From Candidatus Cloacimonadota bacterium (GTDB lineage Bacteria > Hydrothermota > E44-bin80): a DNA stretch of 34,361 nt. Both the position numbers and the translations under genes were made by a program. The stretch is taken from positions 1-34,361 of the forward strand of contig SOIS01000176.1 of NCBI GenBank assembly GCA_004375965.1, read 5' to 3'. The notes beneath the pieces were generated by a model that saw only the letters and a list, made by a program, of their open reading frames with translations, did not search any database and was not told the DNA's origin. This document shows positions 15,838 to 24,008 of the stretch, piece after piece; position 1 is the stretch's first letter, and each line of letters starts with the position of its first letter.

Positions 15838-15908
15838 CTTAATATTAATTTAATCAAATTTTCGCATTTCAATTTCCCCATCCTCTAACCTTTATCTTCT
15901 ACCCATTC

Positions 15909-15936
15909 TTTATCCTTTATCCTTTTTCCTTTATCC
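15909..15936. repeat. Four 7-bp tandem units spanning a stop codon
   Basis: TTTATCC, TTTATCC, TTTTTCC, TTTATCC run head to tail (plus strand). The array begins in the spacer and extends into the 3' end of the minus-strand GT9 gene, whose stop codon (15917-15919) and last few codons (RIKEKG) are made of it. The adjacent spacer (15889-15908) holds decayed versions of the same unit. Confidence 0.75.
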
Positions 15937-16948
15937 TTGTCTTCTCATTAGCAAGTAACCTTTCTATCTCCATCCTAACTTCTTCTACATCAATTAGTTT
16001 CATACAGTCATGGTGACCCAGAGGACATATATCCGTTCCGTGAAGACTGCAGGGTCGACAGGGAAGGGGTTTTGAGACGATTACACTCTTCTGATTATAC
16101 GGTGCAAACCCAAACTCCGGTACTGTAGGGCCAAAAATGGAAACAACTGGAGTGCCTACAGCAACAGCAATGTGCATCGTGCCCGAATCGGTTGAAAATA
16201 GAACATCACAGCCCTTAAGAAAAAGTGCGAGTTCTCTGATACCTGTTTTTCCTACAAGGTTGAGACATCTATTATGCAATTCTTTTTGAATTCTCTTCAC
16301 AAGTGAAATTTCGCTTTTATTTCCAAACAAGACAATGTAAACATTATTTTTTTCCATTAATGTAAGAGCAAGATTTTGCAATTTTTCTAACTGCCACACC
16401 TTTGCTTTTTTTGATGCACCCGGAGCAAAACCTACAACTTTTTTCCTACCTCTCATTTTACTCAATAATTTCCCGACTTTTTCCATCTCCTTTTTCTCCA
16501 AATAAATCTTTGGCTTGTAATCATTTCCATTCTTTCCATTAAAAGTTGCAAGGTATCTATCTACTATGTGAGGAATCATTTTTCTAATATGTGACTTAAC
16601 CATAAGTCTCCTCTGAAGAGAGAATTTATTGAGCCTCTTTCTTCTTGCCGCTCTACCAAGAAAAAGGAAAAACAGTGAGCGGGGAATAATATGACAGTCA
16701 ATAATCATATCATACCGTTCTTCTCTAATCTTTTTAAGATATCGAATAAGATACATCAGGTTTTCACCTGAGACATTGTAGGGAATTATCCTATCTATAT
16801 TCGGGTCGGTTCTGAAAAGGTCTATAAATTTTCTATCTGTAAGAAATGTCACATGAGATGATGGGTAATGATGTTTTATCTTCTGAAAGAGAGGGGTAAC
16901 TAAAACAACATCACCAAGTGAACTAAATCTAATAACAAGTATCTTCAT
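15917..16948 (-). CDS. Second GT9 heptosyltransferase-family protein
   Basis: The product is 343 residues from ATG 16948. MKILVIRFSSLGDVVLVTPL is the classic GT9 start with the catalytic-loop Asp13. PGASKKAKVW (176 onward) and STDSGTMHIAVAVGTP (252 onward) form the donor site, and the C-terminal cysteine-rich block (LPCRPCSLHG, then CPLGHHDC) resembles heptosyltransferases. It probably adds another heptose or a related sugar to the LPS core, working with the GT9 protein downstream. An in-frame TTG two codons earlier (16954) is a less likely start. The C-terminal six residues are encoded by a 7-bp tandem repeat, so the tail has probably been replaced. An 79-base spacer separates it from the next GT9 gene. 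Confidence 0.85.
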   Translation of the reverse strand: MKILVIRFSSLGDVVLVTPLFQKIKHHYPSSHVTFLTDRKFIDLFRTDPNIDRIIPYNVSGENLMYLIRYLKKIREERYDMIIDCHIIPRSLFFLFLGRAARRKRLNKFSLQRRLMVKSHIRKMIPHIVDRYLATFNGKNGNDYKPKIYLEKKEMEKVGKLLSKMRGRKKVVGFAPGASKKAKVWQLEKLQNLALTLMEKNNVYIVLFGNKSEISLVKRIQKELHNRCLNLVGKTGIRELALFLKGCDVLFSTDSGTMHIAVAVGTPVVSIFGPTVPEFGFAPYNQKSVIVSKPLPCRPCSLHGTDICPLGHHDCMKLIDVEEVRMEIERLLANEKTRIKEKG

Positions 16949-17056
16949 AATCAAAGTCTATATTATTTTTTTACTGAAATCAAGGAAAAAGTTAACAGCT
17001 TTTTTCATTCTTCACCTTTTTTTATTGATACTTTGGGCTTCAACATTGGAATTTTC

Positions 17057-17072
17057 CGAGATTCGGATCTCG
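17057..17072. repeat. Small inverted repeat in a 208-bp spacer
   Basis: CGAGAT (17057-17062) and ATCTCG (17067-17072) enclose TCGG. It lies between the M23 gene's stop and the GT9 gene's start on the minus strand. There is no T tract, so it is not a standard terminator. I see nothing else definite in the spacer; a weak -35-like TTGATT occurs before the GT9 gene without a good -10. Confidence 0.5.
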
Positions 17073-17156
17073 AACATTGATAAGCGTATCTCAGAATAAA
17101 GACAATAAACAGGTTGGTTGTGAGGAAGAGCTTTTGGGGGAAAATTACTACTTCAT

Positions 17157-17819
17157 TTATTTCCTTAATATCTCTTTCACCAAATCTCTTATTTCCTTGG
17201 GGGTTTTTCCCTTTCCGAGAAAATCTTTGCCAAGTCTTATTTCAAAATGGAGATGGGGAGTTTTTGATTTTGTCCCGGAACCACCCACAAAACCGATAAT
17301 GTCACCTCTTGTAACCTTTCCTTTAAGTCCCTTTGAGATTCTGCTAAGATGGCAGTATCTTGTTACTATGCCATTCCCATGACTTATCCAGACCTGCCTG
17401 CCTCTAAGAACATCAAGTGTGGAATCTGGAGTAAATCCGAGATTACGTACCTCCTTCAGTAACGCTTCTCTTTTCTCAAGTTCAATATCAATATAATTCG
17501 TATCAGCTCTTATAATCTCCCCATTCGCTATTGCCAGAATTGGAGTACCATTTTCAATCTTAACACCACAGAATCCATTATAAAAATCAAACCCCTCGTG
17601 AGAACCACACCTGTAATTTCTCGGTGCATTTGGAAGTTGGTTGTTATTTTTTGTGATAGATGCACCCTTAATTGGCAAAATTGGCCCCATCTTCTTCAAT
17701 GCATCTATGTACTCATCATTTGATAGTTCACTTTCAGGAACCTCTTTTTTATCCATTTGAATATCCACTTCCTTCTTATCTCCAGTTTTCACTTCACAGC
17801 TAATGCAAACGATAATCAT
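17157..17819 (-). CDS. M23-family metallopeptidase (LytM/peptidoglycan endopeptidase-like)
   Basis: The 220-residue protein carries the zinc-ligand motifs of M23: H-x3-D in GSHEGFDFYNG (His74, Asp78), RYCHLSR (His157) and TPHLHFEIRLG (His189, His191). M23 enzymes cut peptide cross-links in peptidoglycan, or serve as activators of amidases when ligands are missing; here all are present, so it is likely active in the periplasm. The N-terminus is short and odd: MIIVCISCEV looks like the end of a lipoprotein signal (Cys8 as lipidation site) but lacks a charged start. An upstream non-ATG start is possible, since the frame is open only 6 codons back to the preceding gene's stop. No strong ribosome site is seen. 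Confidence 0.8.
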   Translation of the reverse strand: MIIVCISCEVKTGDKKEVDIQMDKKEVPESELSNDEYIDALKKMGPILPIKGASITKNNNQLPNAPRNYRCGSHEGFDFYNGFCGVKIENGTPILAIANGEIIRADTNYIDIELEKREALLKEVRNLGFTPDSTLDVLRGRQVWISHGNGIVTRYCHLSRISKGLKGKVTRGDIIGFVGGSGTKSKTPHLHFEIRLGKDFLGKGKTPKEIRDLVKEILRK

Positions 17820-17837
17820 TGAAATTATTTTACCTAT

Positions 17838-18122
17838 TCAATCATCTTCATTTTTTATTAAACCACCTGGCTCATCAAAGATTCTGAATGCTTCACCAGA
17901 ACAACATATGTAAGCAAGTTTTTCATTCTCTATATCAGGGAGTACAATATCTACACACGGATTCATTGCAATCTCTTTTGCTTTTCTTGAACCATCCTTT
18001 GTAGAAAAATAGATTTTTCCTGCCGAAACAATACAGATAAGTGGACGAATATGCGGTTTCCCTTCTTCATCAACAGTAGCAAGAAAGGCAAGATGTCTTC
18101 CATCTTTTACTATACCTTGCAT
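17838..18122 (-). CDS. Short pyridoxamine 5'-phosphate oxidase-like flavin-binding protein
   Basis: This is a 94-residue frame whose start (KDGRHLAFLATVDEEGKPHI, then RPL) and middle (GKIYFSTKDGSRKAKEIAMN) match the split-barrel PNPOx-like family that binds FMN or F420. Relatives are about 125-150 residues long, so the C-terminal strands and helix are missing; the frame ends at GGLIKNEDD. It may be a naturally short form or a truncated relic. It ends 18 bases before the M23 gene, in the same reading frame, separated by a single TGA. The substrate cannot be predicted. Confidence 0.6.
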   Translation of the reverse strand: MQGIVKDGRHLAFLATVDEEGKPHIRPLICIVSAGKIYFSTKDGSRKAKEIAMNPCVDIVLPDIENEKLAYICCSGEAFRIFDEPGGLIKNEDD

Positions 18123-18381
18123 ATCTATTTCTTACAGCAAACAATCCTCTAAGTCAAGGAAAAAACCGTAGAGCAGACGCTGTTAAACGTGAGACTGTTG
18201 ACGATAGATTAAAAAGGATGAATTTCTCAATTTCTGGTTTAGCAATTTCTATCTCGTGTCCAAACTTTATATCCTCAGTTTTATGTCCTAAGTCTAATTT
18301 CAAAATCTACAATCTGACATCAAATGCGCTGTGGTTCAATGATTACTTACCAAAACTACCCAAAAAATTATCTCATTTTAG

Positions 18382-18410
18382 TTGACAAAATAGGATTTTT
18401 AATGTATAGT
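18382..18410 (+). promoter_or_regulatory. ptsH: Sigma-70 promoter for the ptsH operon
   Basis: TTGACA (18382-18387), a 17-base spacer and TATAGT (18405-18410) give 11 of 12 consensus bases. The start of transcription would be near 18417, which leaves a leader of about 120 bases before the ptsH ATG. Confidence 0.75.
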
Positions 18411-18502
18411 ATAAAATCTTGCAATGAACAGCATCCTGGTTAGAAAGTGAAACGCTATGAAAACAATAAGTGATTGTGGCTCATCAAAATCTTTTTTGCA
18501 TG

Positions 18503-18533
18503 AGAGTAATAGCTAACAGTTATGCTATTCTCT
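18503..18533 (+). promoter_or_regulatory. Hairpin immediately before ptsH
   Basis: AGAGTAATAGC (18503-18513) and GCTATTCTCT (18524-18533) pair with one bulged base around a 10-nt loop. The ptsH ATG (18538) follows after 4 bases and has no Shine-Dalgarno sequence, so this structure occupies the place where the ribosome site should be. A role in translation control is possible but unproven. Confidence 0.45.
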
Positions 18534-18537
18534 ACCA

Positions 18538-18807
18538 ATGATAACAAAGGTAGCAAAGATTGAAAATAAACTTGGTATACATGCGCGACCTGCATCGTTA
18601 TTTGTAAAGACTGCCGGCCAGTTTGAGAGCGACATCAGAATTGAAAAGGATGGGGTTGAGGTAAACGGAAAGAGTATTATGAGCGTTATGATGCTCGCTG
18701 CTGAGAAGGGAAGTGAAATCACAATAACAGCGGAAGGAGTTGATGAAAAAGAGGCTATCGATTCACTCATAAAACTCGTTGAGGAGAGAAAGTTTGATGA
18801 AGAATGA
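18538..18807 (+). CDS. ptsH: Phosphocarrier protein HPr
   Basis: The 89-residue protein has the canonical active-site His15 in GIHARPASLF and the regulatory-site Ser46 in NGKSIMSVMMLAA, both at their standard positions. HPr receives phosphate from enzyme I and passes it to sugar-specific EII components or to regulators. No EII gene is in the window, so it may work in a regulatory PTS or with EII proteins elsewhere. Ser46 would be meaningful only with an HPr kinase, which is not seen here. The stop overlaps the ptsI start by 11 bases. The ATG lacks a ribosome site, and a hairpin lies just upstream. Confidence 0.95.
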   Translation: MITKVAKIENKLGIHARPASLFVKTAGQFESDIRIEKDGVEVNGKSIMSVMMLAAEKGSEITITAEGVDEKEAIDSLIKLVEERKFDEE

Positions 18808-20575
18808 TATTATATTGAGAGGCATTGCTGCTTCTCCAGGTATTGCTATAGGACCTGCTTTTCTTTTCGAAGAGAGGAGTATCCTTCTTGAGGGAGCTTT
18901 GCAACCAGTACGTGATATAGATAAAGAAATAAAAAAATTCAAAACGGCAATTAGGAAATCAAAAAAAGAACTCGAGGACATAAAGAGAAACCTGGTAAAA
19001 AAACTTGGTCTTACAAAGGCAAATTTTCTTGATGTCCAAATACTTGCATTAGAAGACACCTGGATATTCGACGAAACAATAAAAAGGATACGAGAAGAAA
19101 AAAAGGAGGCAATACGTGCAGTAAAGGAGATAAGTAAGGGTCTCCTTGCAAAATTCAAAGAGATAGACGACCCCTACCTAAAAGAAAGAGCTTGTGATAT
19201 AAAGGATGTAACAAAGCGGATTATAAAAAATTTAATAGATAAGAAGGACAAAGCAATCAGTTTTCCAGAAAAGATGATTATCCTTGTTGCCAACAATCTT
19301 TCTCCATCGGATACAGCACAACTCGAAAAGGAGAAGGTGCTTGCATTTCTTACCGACCTCGGTGGTAGAACTTCTCATACTGCAATTATGGCAAGAGCGC
19401 TTGAAATCCCTGCAGTTGTTGCCTTAAGAGAGATTACTGATAATATATTTGCGGGTGTGAAAATTATTGTAGATGGATATGCAGGTGTTGTAGTCGTAAA
19501 TCCAACTGAAAAAACTCTTAAAAACTTCGAGGAAAAAAGGAACCATCTTTTAGATATAGAAAAGGAACTCCTTGGTTTAAGGGACCTACCTGCTACAACT
19601 GTAGATGGCTATACCATTGATTTATCCGCAAATATTGAGTTCACAAGTGATGTTGATTCTGCCAAAAACCACGGAGCACGGGGTATAGGGCTTTACAGAA
19701 CTGAATTCCTATATCTCACTCAAATGGAATTACCCGATGAGGAGTTACAATTTAAGATCTATAAAAATGTAGTTGATAAGATTTACCCTGAAACTGTCAT
19801 CTTCAGAACCCTTGATCTTGGTGGTGATAAGATTTTCGATAATACTACACCTGAACCGAATCCCTTCCTTGGATGGAGGGCAATACGCTTCTCACTAAAA
19901 AGAAAAGATATCTTCAAGACACAACTTCGTGCTATCCTGCGTGCAAGTTACAGAAAATCAGTAAGGATTATGTTTCCAATGATTACAGACTTAAATGAGG
20001 TGAAAGAAGCAAAACGGATAGTACGAGAGGTTGCAGATGAACTGGATAAAAAAGGAATTAAATATGATAGAGAACTTGAGATTGGTATAATGGTCGAAGT
20101 CCCTTCTGTTGCAATTCTTGCAGATGAATTCGCAAAAGAGGCTGATTTCTTCTCTATTGGTACAAATGACCTGACTCAGTATCTCCTTGCAGTCGACAGA
20201 ACAAACGAACTTGTTGCTTCACTATATGATCACCTACATCCTTCAGTACTCAGAACCATAAAAATTATTGTTGAGTCAGCACATCGAAACAGTAAATGGG
20301 TTGGTGTTTGTGGTGAAATTGCGGGAGACCCCCTGGCAATCCCTGTTCTTTTAGGACTGGGGGTAGATGAGCTCAGTGCAGCACCTATAGTAATACCTGA
20401 GGTCAAAAAGGTCATCAGAACCCTGAGCCTCAAGGAATCAAAGGAGATTGCAAATAAATGTATCGGTTTCTCAACCTCAAAAGAGGTTAGGAATTTCCTA
20501 CGTGACATTATAAATACAAAACTTACAGCAATAAAAGAACTCATACTTGGAGAAGATTACACCAAAAAAAAATGA
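18797..20575 (+). CDS. ptsI: PTS enzyme I (PEP-protein phosphotransferase)
   Basis: The product is 592 residues from ATG 18797, close to the usual 575. Its N-terminus KNDIILRGIAASPGIAIGPA is the family start. The phosphorylated His194 is in GGRTSHTAIMARALEIPA, and the PEP-binding C-terminal barrel carries TEFLYLT, SIGTNDLTQYLLAVDR and the GVCGEIAGDP cysteine motif. It transfers phosphate from PEP to HPr, the gene directly upstream. The start chosen has GAGGAGAG before it; an upstream TTG (18779) would add six residues. The gene ends in nine A residues (20564-20572) just before TGA. Confidence 0.95.
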   Translation: MKNDIILRGIAASPGIAIGPAFLFEERSILLEGALQPVRDIDKEIKKFKTAIRKSKKELEDIKRNLVKKLGLTKANFLDVQILALEDTWIFDETIKRIREEKKEAIRAVKEISKGLLAKFKEIDDPYLKERACDIKDVTKRIIKNLIDKKDKAISFPEKMIILVANNLSPSDTAQLEKEKVLAFLTDLGGRTSHTAIMARALEIPAVVALREITDNIFAGVKIIVDGYAGVVVVNPTEKTLKNFEEKRNHLLDIEKELLGLRDLPATTVDGYTIDLSANIEFTSDVDSAKNHGARGIGLYRTEFLYLTQMELPDEELQFKIYKNVVDKIYPETVIFRTLDLGGDKIFDNTTPEPNPFLGWRAIRFSLKRKDIFKTQLRAILRASYRKSVRIMFPMITDLNEVKEAKRIVREVADELDKKGIKYDRELEIGIMVEVPSVAILADEFAKEADFFSIGTNDLTQYLLAVDRTNELVASLYDHLHPSVLRTIKIIVESAHRNSKWVGVCGEIAGDPLAIPVLLGLGVDELSAAPIVIPEVKKVIRTLSLKESKEIANKCIGFSTSKEVRNFLRDIINTKLTAIKELILGEDYTKKK

Positions 20576-20597
20576 TGCAATCCTGAGGGGGAGTATA

Positions 20598-21617
20598 ATG
20601 GTTAGTGAAGAATATGATATTTCAGGAATGAAGGAAAAGATAAAAGGACTTCCAGACCAGATTATGAATTCCTGGGAAAAAGGTCAATCCGTTGAAATAA
20701 AAGGAAAGCCAAGAAACTTAGTAGTTACTGGCATGGGCGGTTCTGGCATTGCAGGTGACCTTCTAAGTGATCTTCTTTTTCAAGATCTTGGGATTCCTTT
20801 AATGGTCAACAGGGGATACGACCTTCCTTTCTTTGTTAATGAGGAAACCCTTCTTTTTGTATCAAGCTATTCGGGAAATACAGAGGAGACACTTTGCTCT
20901 TTGAATGAAGGGTTAAGAAGGAAAGCAATAATAGTTGTTTTCACAAGCGACGGAGAGATTGCGAAAACAGCAGAGCATAACAACCTTCCAAGAATAGAAT
21001 TTCCAACAGGCTACCCACCAAGGAGTGCTCTCGGTTTCTCGTTCTTTTCAATGTTGGGTCTCATTAAAAAATTCTTTGCAATTTCTTTGGACAATAAGGA
21101 TATAGAAAATTTAATCCTAACGTTATCAAAATTAAGGGATAAACTCACACGTCAAAATAACGAAATCACCAAACTTGCAGAAACGCTCGTGAATCAAATA
21201 CCTCTCATATATATCACCCAAAGGCTTAGATCTGTTGCATTTAGGTGGCAGACACAGATAAATGAGAACAGCAAAACATTCGCTCATATAAATGTTATTC
21301 CAGAAGCAAATCATAATGAGATAGTAGGGCTTGAATTTCCACGGGAGAAGATAAAACAAATGCATTTGATATTGCTGAGAACGGAAAACTATGAAAACAA
21401 ACAGATAAAAAAACGATTACGTATAACAGAGGATTTACTTAAAAATTCGGTTGGAAACATAACAACAGTAAATGCAGATGGAAATAATAAACTTGAGGAT
21501 ATGTTTTCTTTAATCTACAAAGGTGATTTTCTTAGTTACTACATCTCCCGTATTCTCAAAATAGACCCGACACCTGTAAAAAGAATTGATTTGCTAAAAA
21601 GAAGGCTAAAGAGCTAA
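20598..21617 (+). CDS. Bifunctional phosphoglucose/phosphomannose isomerase
   Basis: The 339-residue product belongs to the SIS-domain Pgi/Pmi family known from archaea and many uncultivated bacteria. It has VVTGMGGSGIAGDLL (42 onward), the sugar-phosphate site SYSGNTEETL (90-99), the family motif PPRSALGF (140-147) and the putative catalytic Glu223 and His239 (QINENSKTF, EANHNEI). It interconverts fructose-6-phosphate with glucose- or mannose-6-phosphate, feeding sugar-nucleotide synthesis. ATG 20598 is preceded by GAGGGGGA; an in-frame ATG at 20547 inside ptsI would add 17 residues but has no such site. It lies 22 bases after ptsI and one base before the nucleotidyltransferase gene. Confidence 0.85.
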   Translation: MVSEEYDISGMKEKIKGLPDQIMNSWEKGQSVEIKGKPRNLVVTGMGGSGIAGDLLSDLLFQDLGIPLMVNRGYDLPFFVNEETLLFVSSYSGNTEETLCSLNEGLRRKAIIVVFTSDGEIAKTAEHNNLPRIEFPTGYPPRSALGFSFFSMLGLIKKFFAISLDNKDIENLILTLSKLRDKLTRQNNEITKLAETLVNQIPLIYITQRLRSVAFRWQTQINENSKTFAHINVIPEANHNEIVGLEFPREKIKQMHLILLRTENYENKQIKKRLRITEDLLKNSVGNITTVNADGNNKLEDMFSLIYKGDFLSYYISRILKIDPTPVKRIDLLKRRLKS

Positions 21618-21618
21618 A

Positions 21619-22623
21619 ATGAAAGGTCTGAAGGTCATACTTCCAGTCGCAGGTAGTGGAACCCGATTAAGACCTCATACTCTTACAAGACCTAAAGTCC
21701 TCCTTGGGGTTGCTGGAAAACCGATTCTTGGCCATATTATGGAAGAAATTATTAATCTTCCTCTAAGCGAAGTAATTTTTATTGTAGGTCATCTTGGTAA
21801 ACAAATTGAAACATACATTACATCGAACTTCAGAGTAAAAACCCGTTTTATCTTCCAGAAAGAACAAAAAGGACTGGGCCATGCTATATATCTAACAAAA
21901 GAATTTATAGAATCGGACGATGATTTAATTATCATCCTTGGAGATACTATTTTTGAAGTAAATCTCAATGATATAATAAAAAGTAAAATGTCGATTATCG
22001 GTGTAAAAGAGGTAGAAAACCCGAGTAGGTTTGGTGTCGTACAACTAAAGGATGGAAAAGTAAAGGGTTTTGTCGAAAAGCCAGAGAAATTCATCAGCAA
22101 CCTCGCAATTGTCGGCATATATTTTATAAAACAACCAAAAGAACTCCTCAATGGATTAGAGGAAATTATTAAGAACGGTTTACAGACGAGAGGTGAATTT
22201 CAATTGACAGATGGGCTTCAGAGCCTCGTTGAAAAAGGACATGAAATTGGTATCTTTCCTGTTGAAGGATGGTTTGATTGTGGAAAACCAGAAACCCTGC
22301 TTGCAACAAATCAACATCTATTGGAAAAGTATCACAAAGAGGTAACCATTAAGGGCTCATTTATTATTCCTCCGGTTCTCATTGGAAAAGATGTAAAAAT
22401 AAAAAGGTCGATTATTGGTCCTTACGTCTCAATAGAAGCAGGTTGCAGAATCGATGATTCCATTATTAAAAACAGTATTATATATTCAAACTCATCTGTT
22501 TCAATGAGTATCCTTTTTGATTCTATAATCGGTGAATTTGTAACTGTTAAAGGTTCATTACAATCTCTCAACGCAGGAGATTTTCCTCAAATTGTTCAGA
22601 GACAAAAGAAACAAGAAGCATAA
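21619..22623 (+). CDS. Sugar-1-phosphate nucleotidyltransferase (RmlA/GlmU-like)
   Basis: The 334-residue protein opens with the nucleotidyltransferase signature LPVAGSGTRLRPHTLTRPK, followed by GLGHAIYL (NTP site), a metal-binding aspartate region (IIILGDTIFEV), SRFGVV and FVEKP. The C-terminal 90 residues are hexapeptide repeats of a left-handed beta helix (IGKDVKIKRSIIGPYVSIEA). It most resembles long-form glucose-1-phosphate thymidylyl- or uridylyltransferases, making an activated sugar for LPS or glycans; the exact sugar and nucleotide are not readable. It follows the isomerase gene by one base, so the two likely act in one pathway. Confidence 0.82.
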   Translation: MKGLKVILPVAGSGTRLRPHTLTRPKVLLGVAGKPILGHIMEEIINLPLSEVIFIVGHLGKQIETYITSNFRVKTRFIFQKEQKGLGHAIYLTKEFIESDDDLIIILGDTIFEVNLNDIIKSKMSIIGVKEVENPSRFGVVQLKDGKVKGFVEKPEKFISNLAIVGIYFIKQPKELLNGLEEIIKNGLQTRGEFQLTDGLQSLVEKGHEIGIFPVEGWFDCGKPETLLATNQHLLEKYHKEVTIKGSFIIPPVLIGKDVKIKRSIIGPYVSIEAGCRIDDSIIKNSIIYSNSSVSMSILFDSIIGEFVTVKGSLQSLNAGDFPQIVQRQKKQEA

Positions 22624-22708
22624 AATTAAAAAATGACAAAAGAAATAGACGCAGAAGTAGCAGGAAACGCAATTACCCAATTACCTATTAACCTAATCAC
22701 GAAAAAAT

Positions 22709-22752
22709 GAGATTGCTTCGTAAGACAGTATGAAATAGAACTCGTAATGACG
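22709..22752. repeat. Degraded remnant of the TCATTGCGAG-type repeat
   Basis: GAGATTGCTTCG (22709-22720) and CTCGTAATGACG (22741-22752) match the inner and end arms of the elements at 2196-2350 and 4921-5136, with the left arm lost. It lies upstream of metK. Confidence 0.5.
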
Positions 22753-22759
22753 TCTAATG

Positions 22760-22791
22760 ACTCAATAACTTAATAACATAATAACTCAATA
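22760..22791. repeat. Four 8-bp tandem units
   Basis: ACTCAATA, ACTTAATA, ACATAATA, ACTCAATA run head to tail directly after the degraded repeat and 53 bases before metK. The 221-bp spacer (22624-22844) otherwise shows no SAM riboswitch-like structure and no clear promoter. Confidence 0.75.
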
Positions 22792-22844
22792 ATTATATGT
22801 TGAATCTACGTCCAAATTAAGCCATCAAATAAGAGGGGGTGAAA

Positions 22845-23990
22845 ATGGTAGAAAAAAGACTTTTAACATCTGAATCTGTAACAGAAGGTCACCCTGATAA
22901 GTTATGCGACCAAATATCGGATTCTGTTCTCGATGTGATTATGGAGAACGACCCAAATGGTAGAGTCGCATGTGAAACATTTGTATCAAGAGGACTCGTG
23001 ATGGTAGGAGGGGAGATAACAACCACTATTTATGTAGACATTCCAAAGGTTGTAAGAAAACTTGTGAAAGATGTTGGTTATACAGATCCTGCACTTGGAT
23101 TTGATTATGAAACCTGTGCAATAATTACCTGTGTTCAAGAGCAGTCTCCCGATATTGCACTTGGGGTTGACATAGGTGGTGCAGGAGACCAGGGAATGAT
23201 GTTTGGCTATGCAGTGGATGAAACAGAAGAGCTGATGCCGCTTCCTATCATGCTTGCACACAAACTTGTAAGGAGATTGACCGAGGTTAGGAAAACAAAG
23301 ACAGTAAATTATTTAAGACCAGATGGAAAATCCCAGGTAACAGTAGAATACGAGGATGGAAAACCAGCTAGGGTAGATACTATCTTAATATCTGCGCAGC
23401 ATGCACCGTCAGCAAAAGAAGAAAGACTCAAAGAGGATATAATTAATAAAGTTATCAAGGTAATTGTCCCTGAAGAAATGATAGACAGCAAAACAAAATT
23501 CTTTGTAAACCCAACAGGCAGGTTCGTTGTTGGCGGTCCTCAGGGTGATACAGGAATCACAGGAAGGAAAATAATGGTTGACACATATGGCGGTCTTGGA
23601 CGACATGGAGGCGGATGCTTTTCAGGAAAGGACCCCTCCAAGGTAGACAGATCGGCTTCATACATTGCACGATATATTGCAAAGAATATTGTAGCAGCTG
23701 GGATTGCTAAAAAATGTGAACTCCAATTATCCTATGCAATTGGAAAGGCTGAACCGGTAAGTGTTTCTGTTGATACTTTTGGCACAGGCAAAGTGAGCGA
23801 TAGCAAGATAACGAAAGTTGTTCGTAACCTTTTTGACCTGACGCCCAACGGTATTATAACAAAACTTGAACTAAGAAGGCCAATATACCGTAGGACTGCA
23901 TGCTATGGTCATTTTGGTAGGATTGAGGAAGGTTTTTCATGGGAAAAAACTGATAAGGTTGATGAATTAAAGCGTGCATTATCGTTGTAA
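22845..23990 (+). CDS. metK: S-adenosylmethionine synthase
   Basis: The product is 381 residues. Conserved blocks are present: [20 protein letters not shown] (ATP and metal site), [13 protein letters not shown] (the family hexapeptide region) and [20 protein letters not shown]. It makes SAM from methionine and ATP in the cytoplasm. ATG 22845 is preceded by AGAGGGGG at good spacing; the GTG two codons earlier (22839) overlaps that site and is less likely. The gene is followed 18 bases later by ahcY, so production of the methyl donor and removal of its by-product appear co-transcribed. Confidence 0.97.
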   Translation: MVEKRLLTSESVTEGHPDKLCDQISDSVLDVIMENDPNGRVACETFVSRGLVMVGGEITTTIYVDIPKVVRKLVKDVGYTDPALGFDYETCAIITCVQEQSPDIALGVDIGGAGDQGMMFGYAVDETEELMPLPIMLAHKLVRRLTEVRKTKTVNYLRPDGKSQVTVEYEDGKPARVDTILISAQHAPSAKEERLKEDIINKVIKVIVPEEMIDSKTKFFVNPTGRFVVGGPQGDTGITGRKIMVDTYGGLGRHGGGCFSGKDPSKVDRSASYIARYIAKNIVAAGIAKKCELQLSYAIGKAEPVSVSVDTFGTGKVSDSKITKVVRNLFDLTPNGIITKLELRRPIYRRTACYGHFGRIEEGFSWEKTDKVDELKRALSL

Positions 23991-24008
23991 CAATAGAAAG
24001 GAGCATAT

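Larger units (their letters stand above)
18123..18537. other. 415-bp divergent spacer
   Basis: It separates the leftward PNPOx-like gene from rightward ptsH. It holds a strong ptsH promoter (18382-18410), a very weak minus-strand promoter candidate (TTGACT 18157-18152, 17-base spacer, TAAGAA 18134-18129), a 29-nt motif (18221-18249) that recurs at 28442-28470, two short ORFs in the ptsH leader (18424-18450 and 18457-18516) and a hairpin just before ptsH. No longer gene is credible. Confidence 0.6.

Noticed and set aside
17077-17382. 101-codon plus-strand ORF crossing the spacer and the M23 gene
   Set aside because: It covers the conserved M23 motif region in antisense; the M23 frame explains the sequence.
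20547-20597. Upstream start for the Pgi/Pmi gene inside ptsI
   Set aside because: No ribosome site precedes 20547, while ATG 20598 has a strong GAGGGGGA; the added residues match nothing in the family.
22624-22844. SAM riboswitch upstream of metK
   Set aside because: No recognisable SAM-I, SAM-II or SAM-III helices; the spacer is filled by decayed repeats and an 8-bp array.
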